Positions 6,632-15,815 of a DNA stretch of 64,000 bases are shown in pieces. The notes beneath the pieces were generated by a model. It searched no databases and had not been told where the DNA came from. It saw only the letters and a list, made by a program, of their open reading frames with translations. The stretch is from positions 153,021 through 217,020 of the forward strand of contig WOUR01000001.1 of NCBI GenBank assembly GCA_009772935.1, given 5' to 3'. This stretch comes from Rhodospirillaceae bacterium. GTDB lineage: Bacteria; Pseudomonadota; Alphaproteobacteria; Reyranellales; Reyranellaceae. The first letter of the stretch is position 1; every line of letters starts with the position of its first letter. A program made the position numbers and the translations under genes.

Positions 6632-7423
6632 ATGGCAAACACCCGGGCAGGCAGCGGCCTGCGCGCACTCGTCGGCACCAGGCCCACGAAGATCGGGACA
6701 TTCCTGTTCGAATTCACCACGCCGGGAATCGGCCAGATCCTGAAGTCGGCGGGCGCCGAATTCGCGGTGCTCGACATGGAGCATACCGGATTCGGCTTCG
6801 ATACCGTGCGCCAGGTCGTGCGCTACATGCAGGCCGCGAACCTGCCCCTGGTCGTGCGCGTGCCCTCGCAATCGCGCCATCACATCTCGCGGGCGCTCGA
6901 TACCGGCGCCGATGGCGTGATGGTGCCGATCGTGTCATCGGTCGAGCAGGCCAAAGCGGTGCTCGATGCCGCGAAATACTGGCCCGACGGCACGCGCGGC
7001 GTGGCGCTGGGCCTCGCGCACGAGCGCTTCGCCCTGCGTTCGGAGCCGCTGCTGCCACGCTTTGCCGAACAGAATACACGCACCGCCATCATCCTGCAGG
7101 TCGAGGATCCGCGGGGCGCCGCGGCGGCGGACGAAATCGCCTCGATGCCGGGCGTCGACATGCTGTGGCTCGGCCACAATGACCTCACCGTCGCCATGGG
7201 CGAGCCCGGCGCCTTCGACCATCCCGACTTCCTGAATGCCGAGAAGGCCACGATCGCGGCCGCGAAGAAGCACGGCAAATCCGCCGGCCGTCTCGCCGTC
7301 GATGCCAGGCAGGCCGCGCAGTTCGTGAAACTCGGCTACGACTTCGTCTCGATCGCGGGCGACGTCTGGCTGCTGCAACAGGCCTTCGCCGCCGGCGTCG
7401 AGACGATCCGCTCATCGTCCTGA
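6632..7423 (+). CDS. HpcH/HpaI-family aldolase/citrate lyase
   Basis: A 263-aa class II pyruvate-type aldolase of the HpcH/HpaI family: AEFAVLDMEHTGFGFDTVRQ, RVPSQSRHHISRALDTGADGVMVP and LQVEDPRGAAAADEIASMPGVD carry the family's metal- and substrate-binding Glu/Asp and Arg positions. Such enzymes cleave 4-hydroxy-2-oxo acids to pyruvate or a related keto acid plus an aldehyde, as in aromatic degradation. The start at 6632 is chosen because GGGGGAAAC lies just upstream; an in-frame ATG at 6557 overlaps the divergent GST start. Substrate unknown. Confidence 0.88.
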   Translation: MANTRAGSGLRALVGTRPTKIGTFLFEFTTPGIGQILKSAGAEFAVLDMEHTGFGFDTVRQVVRYMQAANLPLVVRVPSQSRHHISRALDTGADGVMVPIVSSVEQAKAVLDAAKYWPDGTRGVALGLAHERFALRSEPLLPRFAEQNTRTAIILQVEDPRGAAAADEIASMPGVDMLWLGHNDLTVAMGEPGAFDHPDFLNAEKATIAAAKKHGKSAGRLAVDARQAAQFVKLGYDFVSIAGDVWLLQQAFAAGVETIRSSS

Positions 7424-7442
7424 GTCGAAGAGTCTCAACGGA

Positions 7443-7464
7443 GCGCGCCACTCCAGTGGCGCGC
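7443..7464. terminator. Hairpin between convergent genes
   Basis: GCGCGCCACT (7443-7452) and AGTGGCGCGC (7455-7464) are perfectly complementary with two bases between, placed between the converging HpcH/HpaI and P450 genes. No T-run follows on either strand, so the terminator role is tentative. Confidence 0.45.
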
Positions 7465-7483
7465 CCCAATGAGGCAACGCGCG

Positions 7484-8683
7484 CTAGTTCCTGATCCTGA
7501 CGGGCAGCGAGCGGATGCCGCGGATGAAGTTGGAGTAGAGGCGCACCGGCGGCGTGACGACCTCGATCTCGAGGTCGCGCTTCAGCAGCTCCTCCCACAG
7601 AATCCTGATCTGCATCTCGGCCAGCCTGTCGCCGACGCAGCGATGGATGCCGGCGCCGAAGGATAGATGATGGCGCGCCTTCGGCCGGTCGACCCGGAAA
7701 CGTTCGGGCTCGTCGATCGCCGTCTCGTCGCGATTGCCCGAGACGTACCACATCACCACCTTGTCGCCGGCGCGGATCTGCCTCCCGGCCAGTTCGCAAT
7801 CCGTGCGCGCGGTGCGCCGCATGTGGATCACGGGCGTGGCCCAGCGGATCGTCTCCGACACGAGATTCGCCATCAGCGCCGGATCGCCCTTCACCTTGTC
7901 GACCTCGGCCGGATTGTCGAGCATGGCAATCAGACCGGCGCTCATCGAGTTACGGGTCGTATCGTTGCCGCCGACGATCAGCAGCCCGAAGTTCCCGATG
8001 AACTCGCGGGTCGGCATATTCTTCGTGGCGTCGCTGTGCGCCATCATCGAGATCAGGTCGAAGGTCGGCGGCCGCGCCGCGCGCTCCTGCCATAGCGCTG
8101 CCATCGTCTCGGCCATATGCGTCAACTCGGCCATCCGCTCCTCGTTGCTCTTAACGACGGCGTCCTCGGCCTCGATGTTGCAGATCGCCACATCCGACCA
8201 GTGCGTCAGCTTGCGGCGGTCCGCCTGTGGAAAGTCGAACAGCGTCGCCAGCATCATGGCGGTGAGCTCGGTGGAAACCCGGTCCGCCCAGTCGAAGGTC
8301 TCGCCACGCGGCAGGCCGTCGAGCACCTGGGCGGTGCGCTGGCGGATCAGTCCCTCCATGTTGGCGAGGTTCGACGGGGCCACGATTGGCGCTACGGTCC
8401 TGCGCTGGGCGGTGTGGCGCGGCGGGTCCATGCGGATGAAGTTGGGCAGTTCCTCGCCCTGCGGCTGGTCGGTGATCTGAATGCCGCCCAGTTCGGAGGC
8501 CGAGGAATAGGTTGCCGGGTCCAGCTCGACCTTCATGATGTCGGCGTAGCGCGTGACCGACCAGTAGGGCCCGAACGGGCTTTCGGGATGGTAGTGTACC
8601 GGGTCTTCGCGCCGCAGCCGGGCAAAGTGCGGGCCCCAGCTATCCTCGCGATACAGGCGGGGCTGGCTGACATCGACATGCAT
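7484..8683 (-). CDS. Cytochrome P450
   Basis: A 399-aa soluble bacterial P450. The I-helix oxygen-activation motif is GGNDTTRNS, the K-helix ExxR is ETIR, and the heme-binding loop is FGAGIHRCVGDRLAE with the axial Cys. Overall pattern (GNDTTRN, HHLSFGAGIH, FIRGI near the end) resembles the CYP125/CYP142-like or linalool-type clans, but no substrate can be assigned. GAGGA precedes ATG 8683; a longer start at 8710 is possible. No ferredoxin or ferredoxin reductase gene is adjacent, so its redox partners are elsewhere. It is divergent from kup. Confidence 0.93.
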   Translation of the reverse strand: MHVDVSQPRLYREDSWGPHFARLRREDPVHYHPESPFGPYWSVTRYADIMKVELDPATYSSASELGGIQITDQPQGEELPNFIRMDPPRHTAQRRTVAPIVAPSNLANMEGLIRQRTAQVLDGLPRGETFDWADRVSTELTAMMLATLFDFPQADRRKLTHWSDVAICNIEAEDAVVKSNEERMAELTHMAETMAALWQERAARPPTFDLISMMAHSDATKNMPTREFIGNFGLLIVGGNDTTRNSMSAGLIAMLDNPAEVDKVKGDPALMANLVSETIRWATPVIHMRRTARTDCELAGRQIRAGDKVVMWYVSGNRDETAIDEPERFRVDRPKARHHLSFGAGIHRCVGDRLAEMQIRILWEELLKRDLEIEVVTPPVRLYSNFIRGIRSLPVRIRN

Positions 8684-8837
8684 GGCGCGCTTCCTCGTTC
8701 GTTTCCCCAAGGCGACCTGCGCGCCACGTGCGAGTCAAGGTGATTAGTCGCCGTTTCCCCCGATTTGGCGCGTTGACAGTGTCGATGCGTCGGCGCAAAC
8801 CCTCGCCGCGCCGCCTCCCAGGCGGCGTTCGTACATC

Positions 8838-10766
8838 ATGGCCCCAGCCGAACCCTCCCAGACCCAGACCAGCGCCGACGCCGCGCCGGCCCCCACCGCC
8901 CCCCACCATCCGGCGGGGACGGCGCTCGTCGTCGGCGCCCTGGGCGTCGTCTTTGGCGATATCGGCACCAGCCCGCTCTACGCGCTACGCGAAACCTTCC
9001 TGCACGGCTCCGGCATGGCGCCGACGCCCGACCATGTGTTCGGCGTCCTCTCCATGCTGTTCTGGGCGGTCACGCTCACCGTCACGATCAAGTACGTCGC
9101 GCTCATCATGCGTGCCGACAACAAGGGCGAGGGTGGCGTGCTGGCGCTTGCGACCCTGGCGTCCCGGGGGCTGAACGGGAGGGCCCCGAAGGTCCGGATC
9201 GGCATCATCATCCTGGCCGTCATCGGCCTCGCGCTCTTCTATGGCGATGCCATGATAACGCCGGCAATCTCGGTAATGAGCGCCGTCGAGGGACTGTCCG
9301 CCGTAACGCCGGCGTTCACGCCGTTCGTCATTCCCCTCGCCCTCGTCATCCTCGTCGGCCTCTTCATGCTGCAGGCCCGGGGCACGGCCGATGTGGGCCG
9401 TCTGTTCGGCCCGGTCATGTTCGTCTGGTTCCTGGTCCTGGGCGTGCTGGGGGCGTGGCAGATCGCGAAGAACCCGGTGGTGCTGGAAGCGATCAACCCG
9501 ATTCATGCCTACTATCTGGTCACTGACCAGGGTTTCGGCATCTTCTGGGCCTTCGGTTCGATCGTGCTGGCCGTCACGGGCGCGGAGGCGCTCTATGCCG
9601 ACATGGGCCATTTCGGCCGCAGGCCGATCCGGATCGGCTGGTTCGGCATCGTCATGCCGGGCCTCCTGCTCAATTATTTCGGCCAGGGTGCGCTGATCAT
9701 CGAGAACCCGGCCGTGATCCATCAGGTCTTCTTCGAACTGGTGCCGACCGACTACATCATCTTCCTGGTGGTCCTCTCCACGCTGGCGACCGTGATCGCC
9801 TCGCAGGCGGTGATCACCGGCGTGTTCTCGCTGACCCGGCAGGCGATCCAGCTGGGCTACCTGCCGCGCATGGAGATCCACCACACGTCCGAAACGGCGA
9901 TCGGCCAGATTTACATCCCGAGGGTGAACTGGCTGCTGATGTCCTGCATCATCGCCCTCGTGGTCGGCTTCGGATCGTCCGGGGCGCTGGCCGGCGCGTA
10001 CGGCCTCGCCGTGACCGGCGCGATGCTGGTCGATGCGGCGCTCGCCATGGCGGTCGCGATTCTGGTCTGGCGCTGGTCGTGGCCGCTGGCCGCGGCGGTG
10101 TTCGGCTTCCTCGCCATCCCCGACCTCGCCTTCTTCATCGCCAACGCGCTGAAGATTCCCGACGGCGGCTGGCTGCCCCTGATCGTGGCGTTCCTGATCT
10201 ACTTCACGATCACGACCTGGCGGCGCGGCCGCAAGATGGTCGCGACGGAGCTGAGCGAGGGCTCCTTGCCGCTGAAGCAGTTCCTCGAACGCATGGAGCG
10301 CGCACCGGACCGCGTCGCGGGCACCGCCGTCTTCCTGACCGCCGATGCGAGCCACACCCCCGCCGCCTTCCTGCACAATCTCAAGCACAACAAGGTCCTG
10401 CACGAGCGCATCATCATCCTGCAGGTCGACACGATGGACGTGCCGGTCGTCTCCGACGCCAACAGGGTCGAGGTCGAGCGGCTGGGCAAGGGCTTCCACA
10501 CGGTGATCGCCCATTACGGCTTCACCGAGCAGCCCGACATTCCCGAGGCGCTGCGCGCCTGCCGTCCGCACGGCATCGCCTACGACGAGATGGAGACCTC
10601 GTTCTTCCTCGGCCGCGAGACGCTGGTGCCGTCGCAGCATTCCAGGCTCGGCCGCTGGCGCCGCGACTGGTTCATCTCGCTTTCCCATTCGGCCTCGGCC
10701 ACCAAGACCTTCTTCCGTATCCCGCCCAACCGCGCTATCGAACTCGGCAACCAGATCCAGATCTGA
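8838..10766 (+). CDS. kup: Low-affinity potassium uptake protein Kup
   Basis: A 642-aa KUP/HAK/KT-family transporter with the signature GDIGTSPLYALRETF near residue 36, about 12 hydrophobic membrane segments up to residue 460, and a soluble C-terminal domain with the typical HNLKHNKVLHERIIIL stretch. It brings in K+ in symport with H+ across the inner membrane. The N-terminus has a 25-residue proline/alanine-rich extension before the conserved part. It is followed after 11 bp by an alpha/beta hydrolase and may be co-transcribed with it. Confidence 0.95.
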   Translation: MAPAEPSQTQTSADAAPAPTAPHHPAGTALVVGALGVVFGDIGTSPLYALRETFLHGSGMAPTPDHVFGVLSMLFWAVTLTVTIKYVALIMRADNKGEGGVLALATLASRGLNGRAPKVRIGIIILAVIGLALFYGDAMITPAISVMSAVEGLSAVTPAFTPFVIPLALVILVGLFMLQARGTADVGRLFGPVMFVWFLVLGVLGAWQIAKNPVVLEAINPIHAYYLVTDQGFGIFWAFGSIVLAVTGAEALYADMGHFGRRPIRIGWFGIVMPGLLLNYFGQGALIIENPAVIHQVFFELVPTDYIIFLVVLSTLATVIASQAVITGVFSLTRQAIQLGYLPRMEIHHTSETAIGQIYIPRVNWLLMSCIIALVVGFGSSGALAGAYGLAVTGAMLVDAALAMAVAILVWRWSWPLAAAVFGFLAIPDLAFFIANALKIPDGGWLPLIVAFLIYFTITTWRRGRKMVATELSEGSLPLKQFLERMERAPDRVAGTAVFLTADASHTPAAFLHNLKHNKVLHERIIILQVDTMDVPVVSDANRVEVERLGKGFHTVIAHYGFTEQPDIPEALRACRPHGIAYDEMETSFFLGRETLVPSQHSRLGRWRRDWFISLSHSASATKTFFRIPPNRAIELGNQIQI

Positions 10767-10777
10767 GGCCGCCCGCC

Positions 10778-11476
10778 ATGCCGCGTTCTCCGCTCCTGCT
10801 GCTGCCGGGCCTGCTCAACACGCACCGCGTCTTCGCCCCGCAGATCGAGGCCCTGGCGGACGTCGCCGACTTCACCATTCCCGAACTCTGGCACCACGAC
10901 ACGATGGCGGCGATGGCCGAAGCTGCCCTCGCCGAGGCGCCGTCGACCTTCGCCCTGTGCGGCTTCTCGATGGGCGGGTACGTCGCCTTCGAGATCTTCC
11001 GCCGCGCGCCGGAGCGGGTCGAGCGCATCGCCCTGATCGACACGCAGGCCGGTCCCGATTCGCCCGAGACGGCCGCGCGGCGGCGCGGCTTCATCGAGCA
11101 GACGCGGATCGGCCGGTTCCACGGCATTCACCCGACCCTGTTGCCGCAACTCGTCCATCCGTCGAGGGTTGCCGACGAGAGCATCACCCGGCCGCTCCTC
11201 GACATGGCGAGCGAGATCGGCGGCGACGGCTTCGTGCGCCAGCAACAGGCGATCCTCGGTCGCGCCGACAGCCGTCCGCTGCTGGTCGAGATCGAGATGC
11301 CCGCCCTCGTGATCGTGGGCCGCGAGGATTTGGTCACGCCCCTGTCGCGCGCGCAGCAGATGGCCAGCGACATTGCCAATGCCCGCCTCGAGGTCATCGA
11401 CGACTCTGGACACATGACACCGCTGGAGAAACCGGCCGAGGTCTCGGCCGCCCTGAGGAGATGGCTGACGCAATGA
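10778..11476 (+). CDS. Alpha/beta-fold hydrolase
   Basis: A 232-aa alpha/beta hydrolase: oxyanion segment LLLLPGLLNTHRVF, nucleophile elbow GFSMGG (Ser near residue 68), acid in VGREDLVTPL and catalytic His in DSGHMTPLEKP. All triad residues are present. The open frame extends far upstream inside kup, but ATG 10778 is the first start after the kup stop and fits family length. The stop overlaps the GNAT gene start by ATGA, so the two are translationally coupled. The substrate (ester, lactone or C-C bond) cannot be told. Confidence 0.85.
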   Translation: MPRSPLLLLPGLLNTHRVFAPQIEALADVADFTIPELWHHDTMAAMAEAALAEAPSTFALCGFSMGGYVAFEIFRRAPERVERIALIDTQAGPDSPETAARRRGFIEQTRIGRFHGIHPTLLPQLVHPSRVADESITRPLLDMASEIGGDGFVRQQQAILGRADSRPLLVEIEMPALVIVGREDLVTPLSRAQQMASDIANARLEVIDDSGHMTPLEKPAEVSAALRRWLTQ

Positions 11477-11874
11477 ACACGATCTACGCCCGCGAGGATC
11501 ATCTCGGCGCCGACGAATACATCGACGTCGTGGCCAAGTCGGGCCTGAACCGCCCCATCGCCGACCGCCCCCGCGTCGAACAGATGCTGAAGCACGCCAA
11601 CCTGATCCTGACGGCGCGCCAGGACGGCAGGCTGGTGGGTTTCGCACGCTCCCTCACCGATTTCTGCTTCTGCTGCTATCTCTCCGACCTCGCGGTCGAC
11701 AAGGCGTGCCAGGGACAGGGAATCGGCCGCCGGCTGATCGAGGAGACCCGCACCGCCGCGGGCGGGGCCCAGACCACCACCCTGCTGCTCTCGGCGCCGA
11801 CGGCAATGACCTTCTATGAAGGCATCAAGATGCCCAAGGCCGACAACTGCTTCCTGTATCGTCGGCAGGCTTGA
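11473..11874 (+). CDS. GNAT-family N-acetyltransferase
   Basis: A 133-aa acetyltransferase with the acetyl-CoA loop in AVDKACQGQGIGRRLIEET (Q/R-x-x-G-x-G/A motif A) and the C-terminal LLSAPTAMTFYEGIKM strand-helix. It is a small single-domain GNAT, similar to those acting on small amines or protein N-termini. A Cys-rich FCFCCYLSDLAV strand precedes motif A, which is unusual but seen in this subgroup. It is coupled by ATGA overlap to the preceding hydrolase. Substrate unknown. Confidence 0.82.
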   Translation: MNTIYAREDHLGADEYIDVVAKSGLNRPIADRPRVEQMLKHANLILTARQDGRLVGFARSLTDFCFCCYLSDLAVDKACQGQGIGRRLIEETRTAAGGAQTTTLLLSAPTAMTFYEGIKMPKADNCFLYRRQA

Positions 11875-11943
11875 CCGACATCAAAGGGCGAAACGCCGAA
11901 TGGTTCTAGGTCTCCACGCAGCAACAGACGCGTGGAGTACGGA

Positions 11944-12945
11944 ATGCCCCAGTCGCCCCGCCGCTGGCCGATCCTGATCGCGCTGCTCGCCGTGGCGCTG
12001 GCCGCTGGCGGCGGCGCGTACCGTTACTGGCCGCGGGCCCAACCGACGTTCCTCACGCTGTACGGCAATGTCGATGTCCGCCAGGTCGATCTCGCCTTCA
12101 ACGCCAGCGGCCGCCTGCAGGCGCTGCACAAGGAGGAAGGCGACGCGGTGAAGGCCGGCGAAACGGTGGCGATCATGGAGGCCGACACCTATCGCGACGC
12201 CGTGGCCCTGGCCCGTGCCCGGCTCGACGCGCAGCGCGCGGTGGTGGACCGCCTCGAAGCCGGCAGCCGTCCCGAGGAGATCGCCCGGGACCGCGCCCAG
12301 GTCGACGCCAACAAAGCCGCCGTCGCCGATGCCGAACTCCTGCTCAAGCGACGGACGGAGCTGGTGGCCAGCGGCAACGTCTCGCGCCAGCTCTACGACG
12401 AGGCGAAGAACGCCTACGATTCGGCGCGCGCCCGTCTCGACCTTTCCCAGCAGGTCTCGAGGCTGACCGAACTCGGCCCCCGCCGCGAGGACATCGAGCA
12501 GGCGAAAGCCCTGGTGCGGTCGGAGGACTCGATCGTCTCGCTGGCGGAGCGGCGGCTTGCCGACACGGTGCTGAAATCGCCGGCCGACGGAGTCGTGCTC
12601 AGCCGCATCGTCGAGCCTGGCGCGATGGTCAGCCCCGCCAATCCGATCTTCACCCTGTCGCTCACCGACAAGGTCTGGGTCCGTACTTACGTGTCCGAGC
12701 CTGATCTCGGTCGCATCCGGCCCGGAATGGCGGTCACGGTCTTCACCGACACGGATCCCAGCCGTCCCTACGAGGGCTGGATCGGCTTCATCTCCCCCAC
12801 GGCCGAGTTCACGCCGAAGACCGTGGAGACCACCGAGCTGCGCACGCAGCTCGTCTATCGCCTGAGGGTGTTCATCAAGAATCCCGACGATCGCCTGCGC
12901 CAGGGCATGCCGGTCACGGTCCGCGTCCCGCTGGGCGCCGGCTAG
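11944..12945 (+). CDS. HlyD/YbhG-type membrane fusion protein
   Basis: A 333-aa periplasmic adaptor. The N-terminal signal-anchor (PILIALLAVALAAGGGAYRYW) is followed by a lipoyl half-motif (VRQVDLAFNASGRL), a long coiled-coil hairpin of about residues 75-190, the second lipoyl half (DTVLKSPADGVVLSRIVEPGAMV) and a beta-barrel domain. Length and order match E. coli YbhG. It heads a four-gene operon with a fused double ABC ATPase and two permeases. GGAG seven bases upstream sets ATG 11944. The likely role is export of drugs, lipids or cations across the inner membrane to an outer-membrane channel. Confidence 0.9.
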   Translation: MPQSPRRWPILIALLAVALAAGGGAYRYWPRAQPTFLTLYGNVDVRQVDLAFNASGRLQALHKEEGDAVKAGETVAIMEADTYRDAVALARARLDAQRAVVDRLEAGSRPEEIARDRAQVDANKAAVADAELLLKRRTELVASGNVSRQLYDEAKNAYDSARARLDLSQQVSRLTELGPRREDIEQAKALVRSEDSIVSLAERRLADTVLKSPADGVVLSRIVEPGAMVSPANPIFTLSLTDKVWVRTYVSEPDLGRIRPGMAVTVFTDTDPSRPYEGWIGFISPTAEFTPKTVETTELRTQLVYRLRVFIKNPDDRLRQGMPVTVRVPLGAG

Positions 12946-12952
12946 GCCGGCC

Positions 12953-14680
12953 ATGCCCGCATCGGTCACCCTCACGAACCTGGGCAAGAGCTTCGGCACC
13001 ACGGCCGCCCTAACGGACGTGACGGCCGCGATCGGGGCTGGCCAGATCACCGGTCTCGTCGGCCCGGATGGCGCCGGGAAGACGACGCTTCTGCGCCTCA
13101 TCGCCGGCCTGCTCACACCGGACAAGGGAACGCTGGAGGTGCTGGGCCACGCGGCTACCGACCGCGACGCGGTGCGCGGCGACATTGGCTACATGCCGCA
13201 ACGCTTCGGCCTCTACGAGGATCTGACGGTCCAGGAGAACCTGAACCTGCAGGCGGACCTGCACGATCTGGACGAGGCCGCGCGCAGCGAGCGTTTCGCG
13301 ACGCTGCTGCAGTTCACCGGTTTGGCGCCGTTCTCTCGCCGGCTGGCGGGCCAGCTTTCGGGTGGCATGAAGCAGAAGCTCGGCCTCGCCTGTGCCCTGC
13401 TGCCGCGGCCGAAGCTGCTGCTGCTCGACGAGCCGAGTGCCGGCGTCGATCCCGCCTCCCGTCGCGAGCTCTGGCGCATCGTGCGGACGATGGCAGGCAC
13501 CGGCGTCGCCATCGTCTGGAGTACCGCCTATCTCGACGAGGCCGAGCGTTGCGACAGCTTCCTTCTGCTCGATGGCGGCCGCCTCCTCGCTTCCGGCAGT
13601 CCCTCGGACTTCACGCGCCGACTCGAGGGGCGAACCTTCCTGATCGACCTGCCCGAGCGGCAGCGTCATCGCGTCCAGCGTGAAGCGGCCGCGCTGCCGT
13701 CCATTGCCGACGCTACCATCCAGGGCCGCAGCCTGCGGCTCGTGCTGAAGGAAGGAAGCGCGTTGCCCGACCTCTCGGAACTCGTCGGCGCCCGCGCGCT
13801 CCCACGTCCGACGCGCCCGCGCTTCGAGGACGCATTCGTGAGTCTGCTTCTGGCCGATCGCCCGCCCGTGTCTGCGCCGGGGATTCAGGCGACCTCTGCC
13901 CCCTCCGCCGACGGCATCGCGATCGAGGCCCGTGACCTCACGCGCGACTTCGGCAAGTTCCGGGCGGTCGACAAAGTGAGCTTCACGGTCAGGCCTGGCG
14001 AGATCTTCGGGCTGCTGGGCCCCAACGGCGCGGGCAAGTCCACGACCTTCCGCATGCTCTGCGGCCTGCTGGCGCCGAGCGCCGGTTCGGCGCACGTCGC
14101 CGGCGTCGATCTCGGCCGCGCCCGTGCCACGGCGCGCGAGCGCATCGGTTACATGTCCCAGAAATTCTCGCTCTACGGCAACCTGTCCGTCCGCGACAAT
14201 CTCGACTTCTTCAGTGGCGTCTACGGCCTCGCCGGCCGTCGTCGGTCGAGCCGTATCGCCTGGACGATCGAGAGCTTCGACCTCGGTTCCGTCGCCGACC
14301 TGGAAGCGGGGACCTTGCCCCTCGGCTTCAAGCAGCGCCTGGCGTTGGGATGCGCGCTGCTGCACGAACCGCAGGTCCTGTTCCTCGACGAACCCACCTC
14401 AGGTGTCGATCCGCTGATGCGGCGCGAATTCTGGTCGCGCATCGGCGGACTGGCAGACGGGGGCGTGACGGTGCTCGTAACCTCGCACTTCATGGAAGAG
14501 GCCGAGTATTGCGACCGGCTGGGCATCGTCTATGCCGGGCGGATGATCGCCTCTGGCAGTCCGGATGCCATGAAGCAACGCTTCGTCACGGCCGCCCTGC
14601 CGGAGCCGACGCTCGAAGACGCCTTCGTCGGCCTGATCCGCGAACATGACGCCGAACGCCAGGGCGCGGCCGCCGCATGA
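12953..14680 (+). CDS. YbhF-type fused double ABC transporter ATPase
   Basis: A 575-aa protein with two ATP-binding domains in tandem. The first has Walker A GPDGAGKTT (37-45), signature LSGGMKQ and LLLLDEPSAGVDP. The second has Walker A GPNGAGKST (near 355) and LFLDEPTSGVDP, but its signature reads LPLGFKQ instead of LSGG, as in YbhF relatives. One polypeptide therefore supplies both nucleotide-binding sites of the exporter. It begins seven bases after the adaptor gene and overlaps the first permease by ATGA. Confidence 0.93.
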   Translation: MPASVTLTNLGKSFGTTAALTDVTAAIGAGQITGLVGPDGAGKTTLLRLIAGLLTPDKGTLEVLGHAATDRDAVRGDIGYMPQRFGLYEDLTVQENLNLQADLHDLDEAARSERFATLLQFTGLAPFSRRLAGQLSGGMKQKLGLACALLPRPKLLLLDEPSAGVDPASRRELWRIVRTMAGTGVAIVWSTAYLDEAERCDSFLLLDGGRLLASGSPSDFTRRLEGRTFLIDLPERQRHRVQREAAALPSIADATIQGRSLRLVLKEGSALPDLSELVGARALPRPTRPRFEDAFVSLLLADRPPVSAPGIQATSAPSADGIAIEARDLTRDFGKFRAVDKVSFTVRPGEIFGLLGPNGAGKSTTFRMLCGLLAPSAGSAHVAGVDLGRARATARERIGYMSQKFSLYGNLSVRDNLDFFSGVYGLAGRRRSSRIAWTIESFDLGSVADLEAGTLPLGFKQRLALGCALLHEPQVLFLDEPTSGVDPLMRREFWSRIGGLADGGVTVLVTSHFMEEAEYCDRLGIVYAGRMIASGSPDAMKQRFVTAALPEPTLEDAFVGLIREHDAERQGAAAA

Positions 14681-15810
14681 CCTCGGCCCGGACCTTCTTC
14701 CGTCGTTTCGGCGGGCTGCTGCAAAAGGAGTTCGTTCAGATCGTGCGTGACCCCTCGTCGATCGCGATCGCTCTCGTGATGCCAGTCGTCCTGCTCCTGC
14801 TGATCGGCTTCGGCATCTCGCTGGACGCCCGCAACGTGCGCTTCGGGATCGTCGACGAGAATCGCAGCGTCGAGTCGGCGGGCCTGTTCCAGTCCTTCGC
14901 CAACACGCCCTACTTCCGGCCCTTCTCCTTCCTCACGGCGAAGGCCGCCGAAGCCGCCCTGATGCGCGGCGACATCGAAGGCTTTGTTGTGCTGCGCAGC
15001 GATTTCACCCGGCGCGTGGCCGATCCGATCCGCGCGGCCGACATCGCCATCATCGTGAACGGCGTCGATGCCAACAACGCCCGCATCGTCACCGGCTACG
15101 CCCAGGGCGTCGTGGCGACGTGGCTGCTGGGCCACCGAAGGGATCGCGCCCAGCCGGCTCTGTCCCCCATCACGGTCGAGAACCGCTACTGGTTCAATCC
15201 GGAAATCCGCAGCACCAACTTCATCGTGCCCGGCCTCATCGCGATGGTCATGACCATGATCGGCGCCCTGTTGACGGCGCTGGTGGTCGCGCGCGAATGG
15301 GAGCGCGGCACCATGGAGGCCATGCTCGCCTCGCCGGCCAGCATGACCGAGATCCTGCTGGGCAAGCTGGTCGCCTATTTCGTGCTGGGACTGGGCGGCC
15401 TCGCGGTCTCGGTGTTCATCGGGCTGTTCGTGTTCGAGGTGCCCTTCCGGGGAGCCGCCGAAGTGCTCATCGCCGTCTCCTCGGTGTTCCTCATCGTCTC
15501 GCTGGCGATGGGCCTTCTGATCTCGACGGTTGCCCGCAGCCAGTTCGTCGCGGCCCAGCTCGCCTTCCTCGTCACCTTCATGCCGGCCCTGATCCTGTCG
15601 GGCCTCATGTTCGACATCGAGAGCATGCCGCCTTGGGTGCAGGCGGTGACGACGGTCTTTCCGGCCCGCTACTTCGTGTCGAGTCTGCAGACCCTGTTCC
15701 TTGCCGGCACGGTCTGGCCCGTGCTGCTGCCCAATCTCGCCATGCTGGTGGGCTTCGCCGTCGTGTTTCTCGCACTGGCGATCGCTCGCACCCGCCGCAG
15801 TCTGGAGTAG
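14677..15810 (+). CDS. ABC-2 type permease (YbhS-like)
   Basis: A 377-aa ABC-2 permease: an N-terminal helix (SSIAIALVMPVVLLLLIGFGISL), a large extracytoplasmic domain of about 130 residues, and a C-terminal bundle of five helices including FIVPGLIAMVMTMIGALLTALVVAREWERGTMEAMLASP, the ABC-2 consensus region. It pairs with the next gene as the second half of the membrane channel. Start overlap (ATGA) with the ATPase gene shows coupling. Matches YbhS in length and layout. Confidence 0.92.
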   Translation: MTSARTFFRRFGGLLQKEFVQIVRDPSSIAIALVMPVVLLLLIGFGISLDARNVRFGIVDENRSVESAGLFQSFANTPYFRPFSFLTAKAAEAALMRGDIEGFVVLRSDFTRRVADPIRAADIAIIVNGVDANNARIVTGYAQGVVATWLLGHRRDRAQPALSPITVENRYWFNPEIRSTNFIVPGLIAMVMTMIGALLTALVVAREWERGTMEAMLASPASMTEILLGKLVAYFVLGLGGLAVSVFIGLFVFEVPFRGAAEVLIAVSSVFLIVSLAMGLLISTVARSQFVAAQLAFLVTFMPALILSGLMFDIESMPPWVQAVTTVFPARYFVSSLQTLFLAGTVWPVLLPNLAMLVGFAVVFLALAIARTRRSLE

Positions 15811-15815
15811 CCGCC

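Noticed and set aside
8985..10688. A 567-aa open frame antisense to kup
   Set aside because: Composition is Arg/Asp/His-rich as expected for an antisense frame in GC-rich DNA, and kup is a clear membrane transporter on the other strand.
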